From Streptomyces sp. NBC_01224 (GTDB lineage: Bacteria; Actinomycetota; Actinomycetes; Streptomycetales; Streptomycetaceae), in contig NZ_CP108529.1 in assembly GCF_036002945.1 (NCBI RefSeq), positions 2,790,001-2,854,000 of the forward strand: a DNA stretch of 64,000 bases, read 5' to 3'. The notes under the pieces are model-generated. The model saw only the letters and a program-made list of their open reading frames with translations. It did no database searches and was not told where the DNA came from. A program made the translations under genes and the position numbers. Below, in pieces: positions 58,270 through 64,000 of this stretch; the stretch's first letter is position 1; every line of letters begins with the position of its first letter.

Positions 58270-59775
58270 ATGTTTCTCAGCGTCGCCACTGTCCTCCGTG
58301 AGTCGGCCCGTAGGTATCCCGACCGCGTCGCCGTGGTCGATTCGGACACACGGCTCACCTACCGGGAGCTGTGGGCGCGGGCGCTGGGCTGCGCGGGCGC
58401 GCTGCGGGCGTCCGGGGTGCGTCCGGGGGACCGGGTGGCGGTGCTGCTGCCCAATTCGGCGGACTTCCTGTACGCGTACTACGGGGCGCTCGCCGCCGGG
58501 GCGACGGTCGTACCGGTGCATGGGCTGCTGGTGGCCGACGAGGTGGCGTACGTACTGCGGCACAGCGGTTCCGTTGCGCTGATCAGTGGTGGTCCGCTGT
58601 GGCCGGTGGCCGAGGAGGGGGCGCGTGCCGCGGGGGTGCGGGCTGTGCGCGGCGTCCCGACGGACGGTGACCCGCTGCCCGCGCCGGAGCCCGCGGCGCC
58701 GGGCGACACCGCGGTGATCCTCTACACGAGCGGCACGACCGGGCGGCCGAAGGGTGCACTTCTCACCCATCTCAACATCGTGATGAACGCGTCCGTGATC
58801 GCCCACGACCTGGTGGGGCTGGACGTCGACGACGTGGTCCTCGGCTGTCTGCCGCTGTTCCACAGCTACGGGCAGACCTGTGCGATGAACGCGACGCTAC
58901 GGGCAGGGGCCACGCTCGTCCTCATGCCGCGCTTCAGCGGCGCGGGCGCACTCGAACTGCTGGCCGCCGAGGGCGTGAGCGTCTTCATGGGCGTACCGAC
59001 GATGTATCACGCACTTGTCGAGGCGGCGAAGGACGCCACGGCGCGGGACGACACGACGCCCCGTCTCACTCTGCGTGCGGCCGTCTCGGGCGGCGCCGCG
59101 CTCCCCGTCGCCGTGCTCGAACGCTTCGAGGAGACCTTCGCGACGCAGGTCCTGGAGGGTTACGGGCTGACCGAGACCTCCCCCGCCGCCACCTTCAACC
59201 AGCCGGAGCTCGGCCGGCGACCCGGCACGGTCGGCCACCCGGTCTGGGGCGTGGAGATCGGCGTCGCGGACGCGGCCGTCGAGGACGCCGTGGTGCTGCT
59301 GCCGGACGGCGAGGTCGGCGAGGTCGTGGTGCGCGGCCACAACGTCTTCGCGGGGTATCTCGACGATCCGGAGGCGACGGCCGCCGCCGTGGTCGACGGC
59401 TGGTTCCGCACCGGAGATCTCGGGGTGCGGGACGAGGACGGCTTCCTGAGCATCGTCGACCGGAAGAAGGACCTGGTCATCCGGGGCGGCTTCAACATCT
59501 ATCCGCGTGAGGTCGAAGAGGTGCTCGTGCGTCATCCGGCGATCTCCGAGGTCGCGGTGATCGGGGTGCCGGACGAGGCGCGCGGCGAGGAGATCTGCGC
59601 GGTCGTCGTGCTGCGTGCGGACGCGGGTGCGGTGACGGAGGAGGACGTGATCGCCTGGTCCCGGGACCGGCTCGGGCGGCACAAGTATCCGCGGATCGTG
59701 CGGTTCACCGAGACGCTGCCGCTCGGCCCGACCGGCAAGGTCCTCAAACGGGCGCTGACGGCCGCCTCTTCCTGA
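58270..59775 (+). CDS. acyl-CoA synthetase (AMP-forming)
   Basis: 501 residues. AMP-binding P-loop YTSGTTGRPKGALLTH (about residue 155), acyl pocket YGLTETSP, WFRTGDLG hinge, DRKKDLVIRGGFNIYPREVEEVL and the catalytic lysine in LGPTGKVLKRAL. It activates a carboxylic acid to its CoA thioester via an adenylate. Length fits medium-chain or aryl-CoA ligases. Start ATG with GGAG six bases upstream. The divergent PucR-type gene likely regulates it. Confidence 0.94.
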   Translation: MFLSVATVLRESARRYPDRVAVVDSDTRLTYRELWARALGCAGALRASGVRPGDRVAVLLPNSADFLYAYYGALAAGATVVPVHGLLVADEVAYVLRHSGSVALISGGPLWPVAEEGARAAGVRAVRGVPTDGDPLPAPEPAAPGDTAVILYTSGTTGRPKGALLTHLNIVMNASVIAHDLVGLDVDDVVLGCLPLFHSYGQTCAMNATLRAGATLVLMPRFSGAGALELLAAEGVSVFMGVPTMYHALVEAAKDATARDDTTPRLTLRAAVSGGAALPVAVLERFEETFATQVLEGYGLTETSPAATFNQPELGRRPGTVGHPVWGVEIGVADAAVEDAVVLLPDGEVGEVVVRGHNVFAGYLDDPEATAAAVVDGWFRTGDLGVRDEDGFLSIVDRKKDLVIRGGFNIYPREVEEVLVRHPAISEVAVIGVPDEARGEEICAVVVLRADAGAVTEEDVIAWSRDRLGRHKYPRIVRFTETLPLGPTGKVLKRALTAASS

Positions 59776-59816
59776 TCCATCCGGCCGACGCCGACGCCCC
59801 GACGACGACCGGAGCC

Positions 59817-60074
59817 ATGTCCGCCCCCGCACGCCCCCTCGCCCCGACCGCGGACAGCGGACCGCACGACGCGCTCTCCGGTGCGCGGGGCGCGGTGCCG
59901 AACCCGCAGGGCCTCGTCCGGGTCGACGCGGTCCCGCACCGGGTACGTATCGAGTCACCGGTGCCGGTGGAGGCGCTGCACCCCGACGGCTCCCTCACCC
60001 ACCATCCGTCCGGCTCGTCGACCGTCGCACTCTCCACAACCGCACTGTCCGCGATCGCGCCGCAGAAGGGCTGA
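59817..60074 (+). CDS. possible small protein between ligase and esterase genes
   Basis: 85-residue frame, Ala/Pro/His-rich (VEALHPDGSLTHHPSGSS). No recognisable family and the ribosome site (CGGAG, two bases before ATG) is too close. The reverse strand also has an open frame. It may be non-coding spacer. Confidence 0.25.
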   Translation: MSAPARPLAPTADSGPHDALSGARGAVPNPQGLVRVDAVPHRVRIESPVPVEALHPDGSLTHHPSGSSTVALSTTALSAIAPQKG

Positions 60075-60083
60075 AGCCACCTC

Positions 60084-61568
60084 ATGACTGCCGTACCCCC
60101 TCCCATCTCCAAGACGTCACCTCAGGTCGGCACGGTCCACGGGGCGGTGCGCGGCGCGCTGGAGCAGGGCGTCGCCGTCTTCCGCGGTATCCCGTACGCG
60201 GCTGCGCCGATCGGCACCCGCCGCTTCCGGGCGCCGGAGCCGCCCGAGCCCTGGGAGGGCGTACGGGAAGCGGTGGCGTTCGGGCCGACCGCACCCAAGC
60301 GGCCGTACTCCCCGCCGCTGGACCGGCTGCTGCCCGATCCCGACGTACCCGGCGACGGCTGCCTCAACCTCAATGTGTGGACACCGTCCCCGGCCCGTAC
60401 CGGGCTGCCCGTCCTCGTCTGGATCCACGGCGGCTCGCTGCTGCACGGCTCGTCGGCCGTTCCGTTGTACGACGGGGCGGCGTTCGCCCGTGACGGCGTC
60501 GTCCTCGTGTCGGTCAACTACCGCCTGGGCATAGAGGGGTTCGGGGTATTTCCGGACGCGCCCGCCAACCGGGGGCTGCTCGATCAGCTCGCGGCGCTGG
60601 CCTGGGTGCGGGACAACATCGCGGCGTTCGGCGGCGATCCGGACCTGGTCACGGTGTGCGGTGAGTCGGCGGGGGCCATCAGCATCGCCGCCCTGCTGGC
60701 CGCCCCGCGTGCCAAGGGCCTGTTCCGGCGTGCGGTGCTGCAGAGTGGTGCGCCGACCGCACTGCCCCTGGACGCCGCCCGCCGCACCACGGAGCTGATC
60801 GCGAAACGGCTGGGGGTCACAGCCACGGCCGGGGCGCTGGCTGCGGTGGACCCGGCCGAGCTCCTGGCGGCGCAGACCGAGGTGACGTCCGGCGGCTCCC
60901 CGCTGACCGGCGGGAATTCCTTCCAGATCGTGGTGGACGGCGATCTGCTGCCCCGAGATCCGCTCGAAGCGCTGCTGGACGGCGCCGCGGACGACGTCGA
61001 TCTGCTGATGGGCGCGAACAGCGAGGAGTACCGGCTCTGGTTCGTGCCGAGCGGTCTGACGGAGCGGCTGTCCAGGATCAAGCTGCGGCTGGCCCTGCTG
61101 AAGTTCAAGGTGCCGGGCGCCACGGCGCGTACGTACCGCGCTAACCGGCCCGGTGCCACTCCGGGTGAGCTGCTCGGGGCGCTGGCCACCGATCTGCTGC
61201 TGCGCGTCCCGCTGAACCGGGTGGCCGATGCACGCGCCGGCGCCTCGGGGAGCACCCATGTCTACGAGTTCGGCTGGCCGTCCCCCGTGCTGCGGCTCGG
61301 TGCCTGTCACGGGCTGGAGATCGCGTTCGTCTTCGACACACTGGACCGGCCCGACGCGGTGGCCCTGGCGGGCGAGGACGCTCCGCAGGAGCTGGCCGAC
61401 GCGATGCACGCGGCGTGGGTACGGTTCGCCGCCTCCGGTGATCCCGGCTGGCCGGCCTGGGACACGTCCCGCCCGGTGATGGGCTTCGGCCCCGGAGCGC
61501 CCGCCGTGGTGCGCGCCCCGCGCGACGAGGAGCTGCGTGGCTGGGCACCGTACCGGAGGAACACCTGA
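60084..61568 (+). CDS. type-B carboxylesterase
   Basis: 494 residues. VFRGIPYAAAPIGTRRFRAPEPP near the start, VLVWIHGGSLLHGSS (oxyanion hole), nucleophile serine in VTVCGESAGAISIAALLA (about residue 195), glutamate in GANSEEYRLW and histidine in GACHGLEIAFVF. It hydrolyses carboxylic esters. No signal peptide, so it should act in the cytoplasm. It follows the acyl-CoA ligase on the same strand at about 310 bp and may share its regulation. Confidence 0.93.
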   Translation: MTAVPPPISKTSPQVGTVHGAVRGALEQGVAVFRGIPYAAAPIGTRRFRAPEPPEPWEGVREAVAFGPTAPKRPYSPPLDRLLPDPDVPGDGCLNLNVWTPSPARTGLPVLVWIHGGSLLHGSSAVPLYDGAAFARDGVVLVSVNYRLGIEGFGVFPDAPANRGLLDQLAALAWVRDNIAAFGGDPDLVTVCGESAGAISIAALLAAPRAKGLFRRAVLQSGAPTALPLDAARRTTELIAKRLGVTATAGALAAVDPAELLAAQTEVTSGGSPLTGGNSFQIVVDGDLLPRDPLEALLDGAADDVDLLMGANSEEYRLWFVPSGLTERLSRIKLRLALLKFKVPGATARTYRANRPGATPGELLGALATDLLLRVPLNRVADARAGASGSTHVYEFGWPSPVLRLGACHGLEIAFVFDTLDRPDAVALAGEDAPQELADAMHAAWVRFAASGDPGWPAWDTSRPVMGFGPGAPAVVRAPRDEELRGWAPYRRNT

Positions 61569-61601
61569 CACGGTCGGCGGGCCGTCGGCAGCGGCGCGGG
61601 C

Positions 61602-61627
61602 GGCCCCCGGCCCGCGGGCCGGGGGCC
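61602..61627. terminator. 26-base palindrome between convergent genes
   Basis: Perfectly self-complementary G/C-only sequence between the esterase stop and the stop of the EF-hand gene. It should fold on either transcript and stop both. Confidence 0.85.
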
Positions 61628-61643
61628 GGGGATCCTCCCGGCA

Positions 61644-61859
61644 TCAGTCCTTGTTCTGCGCCGCCCAGAACTCGTCGAACGTGAGCAGCCCGTCGCCATT
61701 GGCGTCGTGCGAGTTGATGACGGCCTGGGCCACCGGCTCGGTGACATAGGGGTCGCCGAGCTGAGCCATCACGCTCTTGTACTCGGCAGCCGATATCAGC
61801 CCGTCGCCGTTCAGATCGAACCGCTGGAATGCCTTGCGTGCCGACTCGATGTCCGCCAC
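61644..61859 (-). CDS. EF-hand calcium-binding protein
   Basis: 71 residues from a GTG with GGGG seven bases upstream. Two EF-hand loops, DLNGDGLISAAE (about residues 14-25) and DANGDGLLTFDE (about 51-62), both have the Asp-x-Asn-x-Asp pattern. This small bacterial calmodulin-like protein binds calcium and probably acts in the cytoplasm as a buffer or sensor. Single gene; a palindromic terminator lies just after it. Confidence 0.93.
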   Translation of the reverse strand: MADIESARKAFQRFDLNGDGLISAAEYKSVMAQLGDPYVTEPVAQAVINSHDANGDGLLTFDEFWAAQNKD

Positions 61860-62023
61860 AGTTCCGCCCCTTCGTAATGCCTGGCCAATGCCTGACCAGT
61901 GTCTGACTGACGGGGTCAGATTAACGGGCGCGACGGATGGCGGTCGCGGCGGCCGATGGTCGATCATGGATGGGGTGTCCGCCGCCCGGCGGACCGCGTT
62001 CGGGACCGGGGAGAGAGACGTCG

Positions 62024-62662
62024 ATGGACGACACACTGGCAAAGATCCTGGCGGCTGCGGCGCACGGGCGGTTTCCCCCGCCGGACGGGTCCACGACGGT
62101 GGTGGGGCAGCCCGGCACCCGGGATGCGGGAGTACTGGCGTTCACCGCGCACTCGGTGGTGTTCACCGACGAGGATCCGGGGTGGGTGCGGGCCGTGCTG
62201 GCCGCCACCCCCGGTGACGCGCTCGCCGCGACGATGAATCCGTACTTCCTGAGCGCGCTGCTGGCCCGGAGCGGCCGGCACATGAGCACCATCGATCTGC
62301 TGACGGTCGCGGACGCGCTGCCGGGCGAGCCGGAGATAGCGCTGCGGGAGATCAAGGACCCGGAGCATCCTCGGGTGGCACGGGCGATGAAGTACCGCGA
62401 CGAGGTGCGGGTCTGGTCCGCCGACGGCGGTGTGGTGGTCCTCGGCCGGGGAGTCGCGGGGCGCTGGGAGGCCGCGGTCGAGGTGGCCGAGGAGGCGCGC
62501 GGCCGGCGGCTGGGGGAACGGCTGGCGCGGGCGGCCCGGCATCTGGTGCCGGACGCGGTGGTGTGGGCGCAGCAGTCGCCGGGGAACGCCCGCAGTGTGC
62601 GGACGTTCCAGGCGGCGGGCTACCGGCCGGTGGGCGCGGAGGCCCTGTTGGTCGCCGGCTGA
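62024..62662 (+). CDS. GNAT-family acetyltransferase
   Basis: 212 residues from the ATG at 62024 (GGGGAGAGAG upstream). The C-terminal part has the GNAT acetyl-CoA region AAVEVAEEARGRRLGERLARAARHLV (a diverged R-x-x-G-x-A motif) and NARSVRTFQAAGYRPVGAEALLV. The N-terminal half is less conserved and may bind substrate. The acceptor is unknown. Transcribed alone. Confidence 0.8.
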   Translation: MDDTLAKILAAAAHGRFPPPDGSTTVVGQPGTRDAGVLAFTAHSVVFTDEDPGWVRAVLAATPGDALAATMNPYFLSALLARSGRHMSTIDLLTVADALPGEPEIALREIKDPEHPRVARAMKYRDEVRVWSADGGVVVLGRGVAGRWEAAVEVAEEARGRRLGERLARAARHLVPDAVVWAQQSPGNARSVRTFQAAGYRPVGAEALLVAG

Positions 62663-62710
62663 GTGTTCAACGGGCCGGCGGGGTCACGGCTCGTGGCTGA
62701 CGCCGGGCCG

Positions 62711-63871
62711 TCAGCGGAAGACGCCGGTGTGGCCGAGTGAGTAGCGGCCCGGCTGCGGGTAGACGGCGAGTCCGTGCGGGCCCCTGCCCACCGGGATCCG
62801 GGCGAGCTGCTTGCCGCTGGTGGTGTCGATCGCGTACACCTCGGAGTTGTAACGCCCGCTCAGCCAGAGGACCTTGCCGTCCGCCGAGACTCCGCCCATG
62901 TCGGGGCTGCCGCCGTTCGGCAGGCGCCATTTCTTCGCCAGTTTGCGCTGTGCGAAGTCGAAGACGGAGATGGAGCCCTCGCCCCGGTTGGAGATGTACA
63001 TCTCCTTGGAGTCGCGGCTGACGTAGAGGCCGTGGGCACCCTTGCCGGTGGGCAGCAGCTTCGGGGTGGTGAACTTCTTCCCGTCCAGCACCCACACCCC
63101 GTTGGCCATCATGTCCGCGATGTAGAACGTGCCGCCGTCGGGTGACAGCTTCACGTCCTGTGGCATCGCGCCCTTGAACGGCAGCTTCTGCCGGCCGACG
63201 ACCTTCATCCGCGCCGTGTCGACCTTGAGGAGTTCGCCGGAGAACTCGCAGGAGACGATGAAGTACCGGCCGTCCATGGAGAAGTCGGCGTGGTTGACGC
63301 CCGCGCAGCTGACCGGGACGGCCTTGGCCGTCTTCATGGTGTGGGCGTCGCGGAAGACCAATTGGCGGTCCATCGAGGCCATCACCACGGCGTACTTGCC
63401 GTCCGGTGTGAAGTAGAGGTTGTACGGGTCGGAGACGGGCATCGTGCGGCTCACCTTCCCGGTGGCCGGATCGATGGCCGTGAGGCTGTCACCGATGTCG
63501 TTGTTGACCCAGAGGGTCTTCAGGTCCCAGGACGGGACGACGTGCTGCGGCTGGCGGCCGACCTTGATGGTCTGGATGACCTTGTACGTCGCGGGATCGA
63601 TCACCGACACCGTGTCGGAGTTGGTGTTGGGGACGTACACCCGGGACGGGAAGTCCTTGACGACCGGGGAGAGCTTCCCCGGCCGGTCGGCCGCGTAGAC
63701 GTCCTTGGCGTCGAGCACCGGTGGCATGCCGGGCAGCGCGGGTTTCGCTCTGACGGACGGTGCGGCGGCCTCGGCGTTCCCCTTCTCGGCGGAAGTGCCG
63801 CAGCCGGTGAGTACCGCCAGCAGGACGCCCCCGAGCAGGGCCGCGGTGAGCTTGGTGGAGGGAGGCATCAC
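62711..63871 (-). CDS. YVTN-family beta-propeller lipoprotein
   Basis: 386 residues. Lipoprotein signal ALLGGVLLAVLTGCGTS (Cys at about residue 24). Then a seven-bladed propeller with repeats such as SRVYVPNTNSDTVSVIDPAT, YKVIQTIKVGRQPQHVVPS, SLTAIDPATGKV, MYISNRGEGSISVFD and RIPVGRGPHGLAVYP. It is anchored outside the membrane. Function unknown; relatives resemble YncE. The GTG start is one base from the stop of the deacetylase gene upstream, so the two form an operon. Confidence 0.9.
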   Translation of the reverse strand: MMPPSTKLTAALLGGVLLAVLTGCGTSAEKGNAEAAAPSVRAKPALPGMPPVLDAKDVYAADRPGKLSPVVKDFPSRVYVPNTNSDTVSVIDPATYKVIQTIKVGRQPQHVVPSWDLKTLWVNNDIGDSLTAIDPATGKVSRTMPVSDPYNLYFTPDGKYAVVMASMDRQLVFRDAHTMKTAKAVPVSCAGVNHADFSMDGRYFIVSCEFSGELLKVDTARMKVVGRQKLPFKGAMPQDVKLSPDGGTFYIADMMANGVWVLDGKKFTTPKLLPTGKGAHGLYVSRDSKEMYISNRGEGSISVFDFAQRKLAKKWRLPNGGSPDMGGVSADGKVLWLSGRYNSEVYAIDTTSGKQLARIPVGRGPHGLAVYPQPGRYSLGHTGVFR

Positions 63872-63872
63872 G

Positions 63873-64000
63873 TCAGCAGCTCCGTGGTCGTCACCGCGCG
63901 CAGTCGGCGGCGGTCGATTTCGGTGAGGAGGAGAGGCAGGGCGGCGACCGTGTCCGCGTAGCCGAAATGCAGGCTCACCACCGATCCGTTGCGGATCTCC
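63873..64000 (-). CDS. polysaccharide deacetylase, C-terminal part
   Basis: About 42 codons of a gene that continues past the right edge. The frame reads IRNGSVVSLHFGYADTVAAL, followed by LTEIDRRRLRAVTTTELLT, which is the last strand and histidine motif (LHFG) of NodB-type deacetylases, with the usual tail. These remove acetyl groups from surface glycans. It appears to be cotranscribed with the propeller lipoprotein. Confidence 0.65.

Noticed and set aside
59744..60112. Minus-strand frame opposite the ligase-esterase spacer
   Set aside because: Poor composition, antisense to coding ends on both sides, and no ribosome site.

Overview
The window is high-GC DNA with codon use, gene content and gene order typical of Streptomyces. 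The evidence includes a ligA-rmdB-gatCAB neighbourhood, a WhiJ-like/DUF397/anti-sigma-type ATPase trio, a BldK-type oligopeptide transporter and many GTG or TTG starts. Core chromosomal genes dominate, with three accessory or scarred patches. Identifications come from reading the translations and from knowledge of the families; no database search was run.

Layout. 1-5.9 kb, all on the minus strand: an MMPL-type exporter (cut by the window edge), an unassigned protein built of three Cys/His repeats, a Tat-exported phospholipase C and an ArsB/SLC13-type membrane transporter. 6.0-16.8 kb, minus strand: the gatC-gatA-small membrane gene-gatB operon behind a strong hairpin, the c-di-GMP enzyme RmdB, DNA ligase LigA, a MetE C-domain-like protein, an SDR and a LOG-family protein. 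16.9-20.1 kb: a DUF427 protein, an alpha/beta hydrolase lacking its nucleophile serine, and a WhiJ/AbaA-like locus. 20.1-21.8 kb: a scar with IS630 and IS5 remnants, a hydrolase without its nucleophile, and a truncated reading frame. 21.8-24.9 kb: mnmA, a Tat-exported amidase and a cysteine desulfurase gene.

24.1-34.4 kb is the most unusual part. A unit of about 3.34 kb, running from inside the cysteine desulfurase gene through a DUF2199 gene and a WYL regulator into a thioesterase gene, has been tandemly duplicated. The junction is at 27405/27412. The middle of the second unit is now occupied by unrelated DNA: a possible transposase tail, then a 1443-residue secreted protein with DNRLRE/Fn3-like modules and a C-terminal Cys-His amidase domain. 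A lipoprotein gene overlaps its stop codon by 4 bases, and a 19-bp perfect hairpin follows. I read the last two genes as a candidate exported peptidoglycan-hydrolase effector with its immunity lipoprotein; this is inference.

34.7-41.7 kb: a TRIC-like channel and a five-gene peptide ABC transporter in the order permease-binding protein-permease-ATPase-ATPase. 42.2-49.5 kb: one-carbon and serine metabolism, with two SseB-like genes and a small ATPase facing a tandem glycine riboswitch that leads gcvT-gcvH-glyA, followed by sdaA. Together these convert glycine to methylene-THF, glycine to serine, and serine to pyruvate. 49.7-55.4 kb is accessory: a divergent Lrp-type regulator facing an MFS transporter and an M20 amidohydrolase, then a lone TnpB-like gene without a zinc ribbon. 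55.7-64 kb: a sesquiterpene-type cyclase, a PucR-type regulator facing an acyl-CoA ligase and a carboxylesterase, an EF-hand protein, a GNAT, a beta-propeller lipoprotein and the end of a polysaccharide deacetylase. I saw no tRNA, rRNA or CRISPR array.
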